From Halothiobacillus diazotrophicus (lineage in GTDB: Bacteria > Pseudomonadota > Gammaproteobacteria > Halothiobacillales > Halothiobacillaceae), in contig NZ_CP016027.1 in NCBI RefSeq assembly GCF_001663815.1, positions 620,001-684,000 of the forward strand: 64,000 nucleotides of DNA. The letters run 5' to 3'. The notes below the pieces were generated by a model. The model made no database searches. It was given only the letters and a program-made list of their open reading frames with translations, and was not told where the DNA came from. The position numbers and the translations under genes were made by a program. Positions 46,657 through 56,678 of this stretch are shown in pieces. Numbering within the stretch: position 1 is the stretch's first letter; every line of letters begins with the position of its first letter.

Positions 46657-46767
46657 GAGTGAAGCGGAATCCTTGACGAGTAAGCAGGCGCGTCATATTA
46701 ACCAAAACGCACGCAAAACCGCAGTTTGCCCGGCCGCATTAATATTAGAATTTACTTATAAACTTCT

Positions 46768-46792
46768 TGTATGTATGGTTAAAATAAATACA
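46768..46792. promoter_or_regulatory. AT-rich dyad upstream of the RND efflux operon
   Basis: TGTATGTA (46768-46775) and TAAATACA (46785-46792) form an inverted repeat with one mismatch and nine bases between, in an AT-rich 65-bp patch about 85-110 bp before the outer-membrane factor gene. It is a candidate operator or promoter. No local regulator gene is adjacent, so the factor is unknown. The rest of 46657-46875 shows nothing else. Confidence 0.35.
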
Positions 46793-46875
46793 ATCATTCA
46801 CGCCAAACGACGTGATACCGGGTTATAAATAGATCCGGACAAGCGTCACACACCATTCGGACAGGCAGGGCATTC

Positions 46876-48444
46876 ATGACTATCGACGGAAGTACAGCCG
46901 TTACGAATCCGACCCGCGCAGGCATTGCATTCATGAGTGCCTGGACGCTGACCGCACTCCTCCTTGGCGCTCCGGCCGCCCTGGCGGACAATCCGGACCT
47001 CAAACCAATGGCGATTTCAGCGAGTGCCACCCAAGGTGCACCGCTTACAGTCCAGGACGCCATCAAGCGCGCACTGGGACAGAACCCCATCATGCAGCAA
47101 TCCCAGGCGGCGATTTCCCAGGCACAAGGCGCCATTCGCGAGGCGAATGGCAATCTGCTGCCCAAGCTGGACCTGTCCGTCGGCGCCATGGCCTCGAACA
47201 ATGCCCTGAATGTCTTTGGTATGAAACTCAACCAGGGACGCGCCAACTTCAACGATTTTGGCGTACAGCAATTCTTCGCGAATGCCGGTCCCACCTTCGC
47301 GAATCTCGATGGCGCCGCCGCTACACCACCCGATGCCCTCAACCACCCGGGCTGGTATCGCAATTTCCAGACCACACTGAAACTCTCCATCCCCATCTAC
47401 AACGGCGGAAAGATCCGGGACATGCGACGTCAGGCCGAAGCGTACCTGCGTGCCGCGCAATCAGGCGATGTGGCCGCCCGTCAGCAACTGATCCTGCACG
47501 TCGTTCAGGCCTATGCGGGAATCGACGCAGCCAAGGCCTTCGTCGACGTGACCCGCAGGGCCGTGGATGCGGCGCAATCCTACCTCGATCTCAGCGACCG
47601 GCTTTATAAACAAGGGGTCGTTTCCAAAAGTGACTATCTCCACGCACAGGTCAATCTCGGCGACGTGCAGTTGCGTCACCAGCAGGCCATCGACCAGCTG
47701 TCCAATGCCAAGGATGGACTCCGGATTTTGATCGGCATGGATGCGGATGAATCATTCACCGTCGACGAGATGATTCACATTCCCGCCCCCGCAGGGACGC
47801 TGTCCGAGGCACGATCGCGCGCCCTCGATCATAATCCGCAGGTCCAGGCACTCACCCAGCAGATCGATGCGGCACGCTCCGGGGTCTCAGCCGCCCGATC
47901 CGTCTACAAACCCCAATTCAATCTGGTGGCCCAGCAGGATTGGAACAGCTACAACCCCGGGTTCAAGAACGACTCCTATACGGTCGGCGGCGTCATGAGT
48001 TGGAATATTCTCGATTTCGGCGCCCGTTCGGGTCAGGTCGATCGGGCCGTGGCCGGACTGTCGGCAGCCCAGGCGCAGCAGCAGGTTGCCCAGAACCAGC
48101 TAATGAGTCAGGTGGGTGAGGTCTGGCGAGCCGCGCAACTGGCCGATCAACGCCTCCGTGTGAAACAGCTGGCCATAGGCCAGAGCGAGGAAGCCGCCCG
48201 ACTGGAAAAGCTTCGATATTCGCAAGGGTTGTCCACCATGACCAACCTGCTTCAGGCCCAGGCTGAACTCGACAAGTCGCGGGCCGAATTCGTACAGGCC
48301 CAGTACGAACTTGTCCTGCAGCGAGCGAAATTGCTGCTGACCACGGGCGAACTGGAATCCGACGCCATCGGCGCGAGTCCGCTTCAGGTTTCAACCGGAT
48401 CAAATCCCTCAAACAAGGTAGTCAACAGTCATGCCCGCCAATAA
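46876..48444 (+). CDS. TolC-family outer-membrane factor of an RND efflux system
   Basis: This is the outer-membrane channel of the tripartite pump encoded here. The 522-residue protein has a signal peptide (to about residue 38, AALA-DNP) and two outer-membrane-efflux repeats, with TVQDAIKRALGQNPIMQQ, LDLSDRLYKQGVVSKSDYLHA and LRYSQGLSTMTNLLQAQAEL as typical coiled-coil and turn segments. No lipobox is present, so it is TolC-like rather than OprM-like. It starts after a 219-bp spacer divergent from truA and overlaps the adaptor gene by 14 bp. Confidence 0.93.
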   Translation: MTIDGSTAVTNPTRAGIAFMSAWTLTALLLGAPAALADNPDLKPMAISASATQGAPLTVQDAIKRALGQNPIMQQSQAAISQAQGAIREANGNLLPKLDLSVGAMASNNALNVFGMKLNQGRANFNDFGVQQFFANAGPTFANLDGAAATPPDALNHPGWYRNFQTTLKLSIPIYNGGKIRDMRRQAEAYLRAAQSGDVAARQQLILHVVQAYAGIDAAKAFVDVTRRAVDAAQSYLDLSDRLYKQGVVSKSDYLHAQVNLGDVQLRHQQAIDQLSNAKDGLRILIGMDADESFTVDEMIHIPAPAGTLSEARSRALDHNPQVQALTQQIDAARSGVSAARSVYKPQFNLVAQQDWNSYNPGFKNDSYTVGGVMSWNILDFGARSGQVDRAVAGLSAAQAQQQVAQNQLMSQVGEVWRAAQLADQRLRVKQLAIGQSEEAARLEKLRYSQGLSTMTNLLQAQAELDKSRAEFVQAQYELVLQRAKLLLTTGELESDAIGASPLQVSTGSNPSNKVVNSHARQ

Positions 48445-49570
48445 GCACAACGTGCCGAAGTCGCTGCAAATCGCCCCTCTTCTGTTGCTCGCGGCCAGCC
48501 TGGTTGGTTGCGGACACGATGACAGCTCGCCTCAAAAGATCTCCGAACAATCGGCACCCACCACTCTGGGCCAGACGCTGGCGGTCGAGCAGCAGACGTT
48601 GCCCGTCACGGCCATCTTTCCCGGTTCGGTGATTACCGCGGATCAAGTGTCGATTTCCTCAAGGGTCATGGGCTACGTGCATAGCGTCGACGCCCATGAA
48701 GGTCAAACCGTCAAGGCCGGGCAAACCTTGCTCACGATCGACTCCGCCGACGTCACCGGCGCCATCGATCAGGCACGCGCCAATGTCGAGAAGGCACAGG
48801 CAGGACTGAACAATGCCAAGCTCAACTACGAACGCTACCGTGCCCTCTTCCAGCAGAATGCCGTCCCCAAGCAGGTGTACGAACAGATGCAGACGGCGTA
48901 CAAGGTGGCACAGAGCAATTACACCGCCGCGCAATCCGGGCTAGCCCAGGCCAAGGCGCAACTGAGCTACGTGAAGATCACGGCCCCCTTCGACGGCACG
49001 ATTACCAGCCGGATGGTCGACCCCGGCCAAATGGCCTATCCCAGTGCCCCGCTGATGGTGTTGCAAGGTGGTGGGCACAAGCAGGTCGAGGTTCAGGTAA
49101 ACAACCAGGCGTTTGCCACATTGAAGCTCGGCGAACCACTCACGGTTCGTTACACGGATTTCAACGGCGAACGTCATGAGTTCGCGGGTAAAGTCGAGCG
49201 CATGGTCGAGGCGAGCGACCCCATCAGCCACACCCACACCGTCAAGATCGGCGTTCCCGACAACGTCGACGTGCGCAGTGGAAACTATGTGGAGGTCACC
49301 GTCATCGTCGCCCGGGAACCCGGCCTCACCGTACCGGTGTCCGCCCTGCACAACCGAGGGGGTCTGGCGGGTGTCTTCGTGGTCGATGCCCAGAATCGCG
49401 CCTGGTTCCGGATGGTCCGCCCCGGACAGGTGATTGGCGATCGACAGGTCATTCTGGCGGGACTTCACGCCGGCGAACGCGTCGTCACCCAGTCGGATGA
49501 TCGTTTGCAGAACGGCATGAAGATCAATGACCGACCCTCGACGCAGTCGCAAGAAAAAGCCGCATCATGA
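48431..49570 (+). CDS. Periplasmic adaptor (membrane fusion protein) of the RND system
   Basis: The adaptor bridges the RND pump and the outer-membrane channel. The 379-residue protein is a predicted lipoprotein (LLLLAASLVGC, lipidated C27). It then shows the barrel-sandwich lipoyl halves (VMGYVHSVDAHEGQTVKAGQ and ITAPFDGTITSRMVDPGQ) around an alpha hairpin (about 95-145), and a beta-barrel/membrane-proximal domain with NVDVRSGNYVEVTV. Start and end overlap both neighbours, so the three pump genes form one tightly coupled operon. Confidence 0.93.
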   Translation: MPANKHNVPKSLQIAPLLLLAASLVGCGHDDSSPQKISEQSAPTTLGQTLAVEQQTLPVTAIFPGSVITADQVSISSRVMGYVHSVDAHEGQTVKAGQTLLTIDSADVTGAIDQARANVEKAQAGLNNAKLNYERYRALFQQNAVPKQVYEQMQTAYKVAQSNYTAAQSGLAQAKAQLSYVKITAPFDGTITSRMVDPGQMAYPSAPLMVLQGGGHKQVEVQVNNQAFATLKLGEPLTVRYTDFNGERHEFAGKVERMVEASDPISHTHTVKIGVPDNVDVRSGNYVEVTVIVAREPGLTVPVSALHNRGGLAGVFVVDAQNRAWFRMVRPGQVIGDRQVILAGLHAGERVVTQSDDRLQNGMKINDRPSTQSQEKAAS

Positions 49571-52500
49571 GTGATCATCACATGCCGCACCAAAACCCGA
49601 AGGCCGGACTGAACCTTGCCGGGAAACTCGCCTTCGGATTCCTGCATTCCAAGATCACCGCCCTGATCATGATCGCCCTCACCCTGTTCGGGTTGATGGC
49701 GTTCTTCATCACGCCCCGACTGTACAATCCCGAGATTGTCGTTCCGGGTGCCCAGATTCTGGTACAGCGCGTTGGCAACAGTGCCGCCCAGATCCAGGAG
49801 CAGGTCGTCAAGCCGCTGGAAGCCATCATGGCCGGCATCAAGGGGGTGGATCACACCTACGGCTATGCCGTCAACGACATGGGTATCGTCACCGTGGCGT
49901 TCAAGGTCGGCAGTAACGAGGAACGCAGCCTGCTGCTGCTCTACAACCAGCTCTCCCGCAACATGGACCGTCTGCCGCAGGGCACGAGCCAACCGCTGGT
50001 CAAGAGCATCGGCATCACGGATGTCCCGGTGATGACGGTGACGCTGAGTTCAGCACAGCTCGATGGCATCGCCCTGCGTGAACTGGGGGACCGTATTCTC
50101 GACCAGTTGCAGAGCGTACCCGATGTCGGTAACAGTCAGGTGATTGGCGGTCACCGCCAGATTCTCTCCGTCGCCATCGACCCGCAACGCTTGAGCAGCA
50201 CGGGGATTTCCCTCGACAACGTGCTAAAACTTCTGCGTGCATCGAACGTGGTTCTGCCTGCAGGCGATCTCGTGAACAACGACACGCGGACGGCTCTACG
50301 TGTGGATGCCGCGTTCCAGAACGCCAAAGAACTTGGCGAGATCATTATCGGCGCCCATGATCAACACCCGGTCTTCCTGCGCGACGTGGCCACGATCACG
50401 CTCGCGCCGGAAGAGAACGACCAATTCTCCTACTTTGCCTACGGTCCGGGAAACGCTGAGGGTCATCGGGCGGGTGATCCTGTGCCTGCCGTCACCCTCG
50501 CCATCGGCAAACGGGCCGGCGCGAATGCCGTGACCGTCACGCAGTCCGTGCTGAAGAAACTCAAGACCATCGAGCAGCAGATGGTCCCGCAGGATGTGCA
50601 TGTCACGGTCACCCGCGACTATGGCAAGCGTGCCAACGATGCCGTCAACCTGCTGATGGAACACTTGGTGATTGCCGTCCTGGTCGTGCTGATCATCCTG
50701 TTCTTCTTCCTCGGCTGGCGCGAAGCGCTGATCGTCACCTTGACCGTTCCCCTGACACTGTTCGTCGTGCTGGGCATCGGTTTCGTGATCGGCCAGACGA
50801 TCAACCGGATTTCCCTTTTTGCGCTGATTCTCTCCCTGGGCCTGCTGGTGGACGCGGCGATCGTCGTGATCGAGAACATCCACAGACACATTCACGAAGG
50901 GACCGAACGATCCTTCAGCGATCTCCTGGTCCGTGCCACCAACGAAATCGGCAATCCGACGAATATCGCCACGATCGCAGTCATCCTGGCCTTCGTTCCC
51001 ATGGCATTCGTCACGGGCATGATGGGTCCGTTCATGCTGCCCATTCCGATCAACGTCCCCGTGGCAATGATCGCCTCCCTGATTCTCGGCTACATCGTCG
51101 TCCCATGGACGGCCTATCGCTGGCTGGCAGGGAAAGCCAAGAAACAGATGGCCGAGCGCGAGGCGCACAAGGACGAGGTACACAAGCCGGACTGGATGCA
51201 ACGCATGTACGTCACGATCGTCCGCCCCCTCTTAGGTAGCCGCGGACTGGCGCTGTTCTTCCTGTTGTTCGTCGTTGGGCTCATGGTTGCCTCCATGCTC
51301 ATGCCGGCATGGCAATTCCTGCGAGCATCCGGCATGAATGGCCCGCTGAGCCCGGCTGGCGTCAGTCTCAAGATGCTGCCGGAGGGCAATGTCAGCACAT
51401 TCGCGATCGAGATCGATACCCCGGCGGGTACGGCGCTTGAGGCGACTCGGCAGGTTGCCGACGACGTCGGCAAGGTCTTGGGCCAGAGCCGATACGTCAC
51501 GAACTACCAGACATTCGTGGGCCGCACGGCACCCCTGACCTTCGCGGGCATGGTGCGCGGCGACATGATGCGCGTGGGCAGTAATATCGCCCAGATCCGC
51601 GTCAACCTGGTCCCCCTGCACGATCGCCCGGACACCGAGGTCGTGGCCAACCAGATCTGGCATCAACTGGACGACGTGCGCAAGCAGGTGGCACCGGCCA
51701 TCGTGAAACTCTATCTCACGCCGCCGGGCCCGCCGGTCCGCGCCCAGATCCTTGCCCGGATTCATGGCCCGAACTATGACGAACTGAGAACCATTGCGGC
51801 GCAGGTCAAGACCAAGTTCAACGACATCTACGGCATGATCAACGTGGATGACAGCATTACGGCCACGGCCCCCGAATATCTCATCGAGGTCAATCGTCAG
51901 AAGGCCATGCAATCCGGGGTTGTACCCGCGCAGCTTGCCCAGCTGATCCACGAATACGTTCAGGGCACGACTGTCGGTTCGCTCCACGAGTCCCGTTCGG
52001 CGGAACCGATCGACATCGTGCTGAGGCTTCGCCCCGAAGATCGTTCCTCCATTCAGCAGATCCGCGATCTGACGATTACCGGAGCCCAGGGCAAGCAGAT
52101 CCCGGTCGGCAGCCTGGTCGACATCGTCAAGTCCAGCGTGGAGAAGCCGATCATGGATCGCGATCAGCACCCGGTCGTCTACGTACAGGGTGACCTCCTC
52201 GGCAGCTCCCCCGTCTATGCCACCCTGACGCTCAACAAGTGGCTGGATGACATGCACCTGGGCGATCAGGTGACGCTGACCACCGGCAACCTTGGCTTCG
52301 TGGATACGCAACCGGACGACATCGAGAAATACCAGTTGCTCTGGGGAGGCGACATGCGGCTCACGCTGGACGTGTTCCGCGACCTGGGCGCGGCCTTCAT
52401 CGTCGCACTGGTGTTCATCTACCTGCTGCTCGTGGCCTACTACCAGTCCTTCATGCTGCCGGTCATCGTCATGGGCGCGATTCCGCTGACCCTGGTCGGC

Positions 52501-52902
52501 ATCTTCCCGGGGCACTGGATCTTCGACATGCCGTTCAACGCGACATCAATGATCGGTTTCATTGCCTTGGCGGGCGTCGTGGTGCGCAACTCGCTGCTTC
52601 TGATCGACTTCATTCTCGATTACCGCAAGCAGGGCTTCGATCTGATGGAGTCCGTGATCACGGCGGGTGCCGTGCGTTTCCGCCCCATCCTGCTGACCGC
52701 GCTGGCGATCATCTTCGGCTCCGCCGTCATGATCAGCGATCCGGTATTCGGCGGCCTGGCGGTTTCGCTGATCTTCGGCACCCTGGCCTCGACCCTGCTG
52801 ACCCTGGTCGTGATTCCCATCCTGTATTACTTCTGGCAGCTGGACATGCAGATTCGCGCAGAAAGGCGATCCAGGAAGCAGGTAGCTCAGTCGTCGCACT
52901 AA
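49567..52902 (+). CDS. RND efflux pump permease with an altered TM4 aspartate pair
   Basis: The 1,111-residue inner-membrane pump has the full RND layout: twelve membrane segments and two large periplasmic loops (about 55-370 and 600-900), with TM1 ending FFITPRLYNPEIVVPGAQI. In drug-type (HAE) pumps the proton relay is the Asp-Asp pair in TM4 (VDDAIVV); here the sequence is LLVDAAIVVIENIH, keeping D429 but with A430 in place of the second Asp. Metal pumps (HME) have a different pattern. It starts four bases inside the adaptor stop (ATGA). The substrate is unknown; clean homology to AcrB or CzcA subgroups is not apparent by eye. Confidence 0.93.
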   Translation: MSDHHMPHQNPKAGLNLAGKLAFGFLHSKITALIMIALTLFGLMAFFITPRLYNPEIVVPGAQILVQRVGNSAAQIQEQVVKPLEAIMAGIKGVDHTYGYAVNDMGIVTVAFKVGSNEERSLLLLYNQLSRNMDRLPQGTSQPLVKSIGITDVPVMTVTLSSAQLDGIALRELGDRILDQLQSVPDVGNSQVIGGHRQILSVAIDPQRLSSTGISLDNVLKLLRASNVVLPAGDLVNNDTRTALRVDAAFQNAKELGEIIIGAHDQHPVFLRDVATITLAPEENDQFSYFAYGPGNAEGHRAGDPVPAVTLAIGKRAGANAVTVTQSVLKKLKTIEQQMVPQDVHVTVTRDYGKRANDAVNLLMEHLVIAVLVVLIILFFFLGWREALIVTLTVPLTLFVVLGIGFVIGQTINRISLFALILSLGLLVDAAIVVIENIHRHIHEGTERSFSDLLVRATNEIGNPTNIATIAVILAFVPMAFVTGMMGPFMLPIPINVPVAMIASLILGYIVVPWTAYRWLAGKAKKQMAEREAHKDEVHKPDWMQRMYVTIVRPLLGSRGLALFFLLFVVGLMVASMLMPAWQFLRASGMNGPLSPAGVSLKMLPEGNVSTFAIEIDTPAGTALEATRQVADDVGKVLGQSRYVTNYQTFVGRTAPLTFAGMVRGDMMRVGSNIAQIRVNLVPLHDRPDTEVVANQIWHQLDDVRKQVAPAIVKLYLTPPGPPVRAQILARIHGPNYDELRTIAAQVKTKFNDIYGMINVDDSITATAPEYLIEVNRQKAMQSGVVPAQLAQLIHEYVQGTTVGSLHESRSAEPIDIVLRLRPEDRSSIQQIRDLTITGAQGKQIPVGSLVDIVKSSVEKPIMDRDQHPVVYVQGDLLGSSPVYATLTLNKWLDDMHLGDQVTLTTGNLGFVDTQPDDIEKYQLLWGGDMRLTLDVFRDLGAAFIVALVFIYLLLVAYYQSFMLPVIVMGAIPLTLVGIFPGHWIFDMPFNATSMIGFIALAGVVVRNSLLLIDFILDYRKQGFDLMESVITAGAVRFRPILLTALAIIFGSAVMISDPVFGGLAVSLIFGTLASTLLTLVVIPILYYFWQLDMQIRAERRSRKQVAQSSH

Positions 52903-53066
52903 GTGAAGATGCCTGCTCCGTCGCCCCGGCACCCGACTCAGGAATGCCGGGCAATCCCGTGCGGGGATGATCGGAGGCGCTGAACGCAAGCGAATCCCGC
53001 GACAAAACGCTACACTTCACAGGAATTGTCCAAGAGCCCCGAGTTAATCCCTTGAAGAGTTCCTAC

Positions 53067-54848
53067 ATGCGCGCAATCCCGGTATTCCTGGTCGTTGGTA
53101 TGGTGCTTTCCGCCTGCAGCACCCTATCCCAGCCCCGATCCGATACCGCTCCACAGGCCAAGACCGGAGACGCATCACGGATGCCGCCCACGGTAGAGCA
53201 GCAAAAGGCCACCCCGATCGCGCAACTGGAAAAGGATCCGATTTATCTGATCATGGCGGCAGAACTGTCCGGCCAATCAGGACACTTGGATCAGGCCGCC
53301 GAATATTATGCTAAGGCAGCAAGCGAAACGGATGAAATCGCCATTCTCAAGCGCGCGACACAAATCGCCCTGGCTGCAAAACGATTCGATCTGGCCGCAG
53401 AAAGCGCTGCCCGCTGGTCGCGTCTTGAGCCGGACTCGGTCAAGGCCGCCGCCAGCCTGACGATTGCCGAGATTCAACTGGGACATATGGACGCAGCCGA
53501 CGCAGCCCTGAGCCAATGGCTGAAGAACGACCACACCGATACCCTTTCGGCCGCCTTAAACGAACTGGGCAGCTATCTGGAAAACAACGTTCCCCATGAC
53601 GTGGCGATCGCCTATACCGACCACCTCGCCACCCGCTTCCCCGATCAGGCCGACGCGCAACTTGTCGTCGCCAAGCTCAATCTGAAGTTTCAACGCAACC
53701 AAAGTGCTGTGGTTGCCGCCCGACGGGCCGTGGCATTGGACCCCCGTCGCCAATCGGCGCATGACGTGCTGATCGTCGCCCTGGGCCAAGCCAAGGATCT
53801 GGATGGGATGATCGCGGCCCTGAAGAGTGCCCTGAAGCGTTACCCGAAGACAGAGCGCTATCTCAACGGACTCATTGAAGCAGAAATCAATGCCGGCAAT
53901 ACACATCAAGCAGGCCGCTTGATCGAACAGGCATTGTCCCGCCACACGAAGGACCCGGTACAACTGCGGAATCTGGCATTGCTATCGCTACAGATCAACC
54001 GGCCCGCGCTGGCACGCCGAGCGCTTCAGGGGCTGATGCGGATTCCTGGACAACGCGATATTGCCAACATGCTCTTGGGTCGACTGGCTGCGCAATCCAA
54101 TGAGCTGCACGGGGCCATCAAATATTTCAACAAGATCCCGCCGAACAGTGATCATTATGCCGAGGCACGGGTTCTGATGTCTGCAGCCTATGCTGAATCC
54201 GGCGACCTCACGGCTGCGTTGCAGAGTCTGGATATTGCCCTGAATCAACCCATCGACGTCGCGGACAAGCAGCGGCTGACGCTCGCCAAGGCCGGCCTGC
54301 TCGTCTCCCAGGGGCTCGATCAAGAGGCGCTGTCGATCCTGACCGATGGTTTGACGCTGTGGCCCGATGCCAGTGATCTTCAGTTGCAGCGCGCGATGCT
54401 GCTGATCAAACTCGGCCAGAGTGACAAGGCCATCGAGGACCTTCGCCATATCATCAAGAACGATCCCAACAACGCCGCGGCCTTGAATGCTCTGGGCTAC
54501 ACGTTGGCCGATGAAAATCGGGATCTCAAGGAAGCCTATGCGCTGATCCAGAAAGCCCTCACCTTCGATCCGGACAATAGTGCCTATCTGGACAGCCTTG
54601 GTTGGGTTCAGTACCGAATGGGGATGCTCAGCGATGCCAAGGACAACCTCGAAAAGGCATTCAAGGCCCTGCCGGATGCTGAGGTGGGCACGCATCTCGG
54701 CATCGTTCTCTGGCACCTGAACGATACGGAGGCTGCCCGGAAAATCTGGACACGCGCGATCGACCTGAACCCCAGCCTGCCCAGCCTCATCAAGACGCTT
54801 CGCCGATACGCACCTGATCTTGTACCAGCTGCCGGCGCGCATCCCTGA
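53067..54848 (+). CDS. TPR-repeat lipoprotein
   Basis: The 593-residue protein is a predicted lipoprotein (MRAIPVFLVVGMVLSAC, lipidated C17) built almost wholly of tetratricopeptide repeats. Examples are AAEYYAKAASETDEIAILKR, LNALGYTLADENRDLKEAY and YLDSLGWVQYRMGMLSDA, the last pair being near-consensus. TPR lipoproteins of this type lie beside lolB in many gammaproteobacteria and are generally annotated without a tested function; a scaffold role in envelope assembly is plausible. A TTG at 53052 is an alternative start, but ATG 53067 gives the shorter, normal signal peptide. It precedes lolB by 32 bp. Confidence 0.9.
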   Translation: MRAIPVFLVVGMVLSACSTLSQPRSDTAPQAKTGDASRMPPTVEQQKATPIAQLEKDPIYLIMAAELSGQSGHLDQAAEYYAKAASETDEIAILKRATQIALAAKRFDLAAESAARWSRLEPDSVKAAASLTIAEIQLGHMDAADAALSQWLKNDHTDTLSAALNELGSYLENNVPHDVAIAYTDHLATRFPDQADAQLVVAKLNLKFQRNQSAVVAARRAVALDPRRQSAHDVLIVALGQAKDLDGMIAALKSALKRYPKTERYLNGLIEAEINAGNTHQAGRLIEQALSRHTKDPVQLRNLALLSLQINRPALARRALQGLMRIPGQRDIANMLLGRLAAQSNELHGAIKYFNKIPPNSDHYAEARVLMSAAYAESGDLTAALQSLDIALNQPIDVADKQRLTLAKAGLLVSQGLDQEALSILTDGLTLWPDASDLQLQRAMLLIKLGQSDKAIEDLRHIIKNDPNNAAALNALGYTLADENRDLKEAYALIQKALTFDPDNSAYLDSLGWVQYRMGMLSDAKDNLEKAFKALPDAEVGTHLGIVLWHLNDTEAARKIWTRAIDLNPSLPSLIKTLRRYAPDLVPAAGAHP

Positions 54849-54880
54849 TCCCCACCAGATAACCCAGATACCATTGATCC

Positions 54881-55561
54881 ATGGGTACCCATACACACCA
54901 ACGGCCTGGCCGGATACGGGCATACCGAACGTGGTTGCTCCCGTTCATCGCCCTCTTGTTTTTATCCGGCTGCGCCACCCTCCCGACATCGACCACGCCC
55001 CGCAGCCAAGCCGAGCAGACTCGTCTCGAATCTGCTTGGCATCGTCATGAGGCACAGATCAGGAACATAGCCAATTGGCAATGTATCGGTCGCGCCGCAG
55101 TACGAACCGGCATAAAAGGAGGATCAGTCTCACTGGACTGGCGACAAACCGGCGATGTCACCGATGTTCGCCTGAGCGCGCCGCTGAACCAGGGTTCCGT
55201 CGAACTCCTGGGCAACGCGGCACTCATGGTCATCAAGGACGCCGAAGGCAACCAGCGCTACACGAACGACCCTACCCGGACTCTGGAAGAACTGACGGGC
55301 TGGCAAATCCCCGTGCTCGCCATTCCGGACTGGATCCGAGGCCTGCCCCACGGCAGCAATGCCCGGTATACCCTCGACGACCATGGTCGGCTTGCCAGCC
55401 TGACTGATGCAGGCTGGACGATCAGTTATGAACACTATGAATTGATCGATGGCCGGGCATATCTCCCCATGCGCCTGACCCTGGAGCGCGGCGATATTCG
55501 ACTGAGGCTCGCCCTGGAACAATGGTCGCTCTCTGCCGCAACCGGCACAGCTCACCCCTGA
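54881..55561 (+). CDS. lolB: Outer-membrane lipoprotein receptor LolB
   Basis: LolB receives lipoproteins from LolA and inserts them into the outer membrane, being itself a lipoprotein. The 226-residue protein has a basic start and a lipobox LLFLSGC with C31, then the LolB beta-barrel: IANWQCIGRAAVRTG, LRLSAPLNQGSVELLG-like and LPHGSNARYTLDDHGRLASL. It follows the TPR gene and precedes ispE, in the common hemA-lolB-ispE-prs neighbourhood, but hemA is absent here. Confidence 0.93.
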   Translation: MGTHTHQRPGRIRAYRTWLLPFIALLFLSGCATLPTSTTPRSQAEQTRLESAWHRHEAQIRNIANWQCIGRAAVRTGIKGGSVSLDWRQTGDVTDVRLSAPLNQGSVELLGNAALMVIKDAEGNQRYTNDPTRTLEELTGWQIPVLAIPDWIRGLPHGSNARYTLDDHGRLASLTDAGWTISYEHYELIDGRAYLPMRLTLERGDIRLRLALEQWSLSAATGTAHP

Positions 55562-55573
55562 GTGATTCAACGG

Positions 55574-56521
55574 ATGCCCCAAACCCCGCCAACCACCGGA
55601 AAACACACCCTCCCCTGGCTAGCACCTACCAAGCTGAATCTATTTCTGCACATCATCGGCCGGATCGAAACCCCGCCCTTTGCCGGATATCACGAACTAC
55701 AGACCTATTTTCAACTGATCAATTACGGCGATCGGCTGATGTTTACCCCCACGGACACGCCCGGTACGCAAATCATCTGGACACCCGGGGAGGAATCCAT
55801 CGCACACAAGCCCGCTCGGATGGAAGATGATCTGATCCATCGGGCTGCGGCCCTGCTGCAAGCCAGACGCCCCTCGCGTGGCCGGGCGAATAAGGGTATG
55901 CAGATCACCCTGCAGAAGAATGCCCCGGTCGGCGGCGGGATGGGCGGCGGATCCTCGGCCGCGGCAACCACCCTCATTGCGTTGAACCACTACTGGGAAC
56001 TGGATATCGAGCGGGAAGAGCTCCAGGAAATTGGCCTCACGCTCGGCGCGGACGTCCCCGTATTCATCGAGGGAAGGAGCGCCTGGGCTGAGGGCATCGG
56101 CGAGCGGTTGACGCCCCTGCCCAGCCCCGTGGCCGATCAGTGGTTCGTTATTGTCGTCCCCGACGCATCGAGTTGGACCCAGAAACTCTTCGCCCACCCC
56201 GAGCTGCCACGATCGACCCCCAGACAACGCCCGGAAACGCTGCTGCCCGACTGGCAGAAGAACGGATTCAACGCATTCGAACGGATCCTGTTGGAAGACG
56301 CCCCCACCATCCGTCGTTGTTTCGACGCGTTGCAGCGCGAAGCAGGTTTTGCGCGGATCACGGGCAGTGGTGCCTGTCTCTTCGCGCCGGTGCCGGATCG
56401 GGCGGAAGGAAAACGCATCGCCGAACGAATTCGGCAAAACACGCCGGAAATCAAACGGGTGATTATCGCCCCCGCATTGAGGAACCCAATTTCAGCGGAC
56501 TCGGGGGTAAAAAATATATGA
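55574..56521 (+). CDS. ispE: 4-diphosphocytidyl-2-C-methyl-D-erythritol kinase
   Basis: IspE phosphorylates CDP-methylerythritol in the MEP isoprenoid pathway. The 315-residue GHMP kinase has [15 protein letters not shown], the ATP-binding [21 protein letters not shown] and the C-terminal [12 protein letters not shown] motif. The start may be the ATG at 55574 or a GTG at 55562 directly after the lolB stop; neither has a strong ribosome-binding site, so coupling with lolB is likely. It is followed by tRNA-Gln and prs, a conserved order. Confidence 0.95.
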   Translation: MPQTPPTTGKHTLPWLAPTKLNLFLHIIGRIETPPFAGYHELQTYFQLINYGDRLMFTPTDTPGTQIIWTPGEESIAHKPARMEDDLIHRAAALLQARRPSRGRANKGMQITLQKNAPVGGGMGGGSSAAATTLIALNHYWELDIEREELQEIGLTLGADVPVFIEGRSAWAEGIGERLTPLPSPVADQWFVIVVPDASSWTQKLFAHPELPRSTPRQRPETLLPDWQKNGFNAFERILLEDAPTIRRCFDALQREAGFARITGSGACLFAPVPDRAEGKRIAERIRQNTPEIKRVIIAPALRNPISADSGVKNI

Positions 56522-56540
56522 AAAAAATGCCGCAAAACCC

Positions 56541-56569
56541 TTGGCAAAGCCCGATCCCTTGGTTAAGAT
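56541..56569 (+). promoter_or_regulatory. Promoter of tRNA-Gln
   Basis: TTGGCA (56541-56546), 17 bp and TAAGAT (56564-56569) make a good sigma-70 promoter, predicting a start near 56576, ten bases before the tRNA. Confidence 0.65.
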
Positions 56570-56585
56570 GCGCACCTCTTTCGTT

Positions 56586-56662
56586 TGGGCCGTCGCCAAG
56601 TTGGTTAAGGCACTGGATTTTGATTCCAGCATACCAAGGTTCGAATCCTTGCGGCCCAGCCA
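56586..56662 (+). tRNA. tRNA-Gln (anticodon TTG)
   Basis: The 77-nt gene has acceptor TGGGCCG/CGGCCCA with a G discriminator and encoded CCA (56660-56662), the D-arm CGCCAAGTTGGTTAAGGCA, the anticodon stem CTGGA/TCCAG with loop TTTTGAT (anticodon TTG), and T-arm GGTTCGAATCC. The ispE-tRNA-Gln-prs order is conserved in gammaproteobacteria. A frame of the prs gene appears to run through it but is spurious. Confidence 0.97.
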
Positions 56663-56678
56663 AACAATCGGCAGAACG

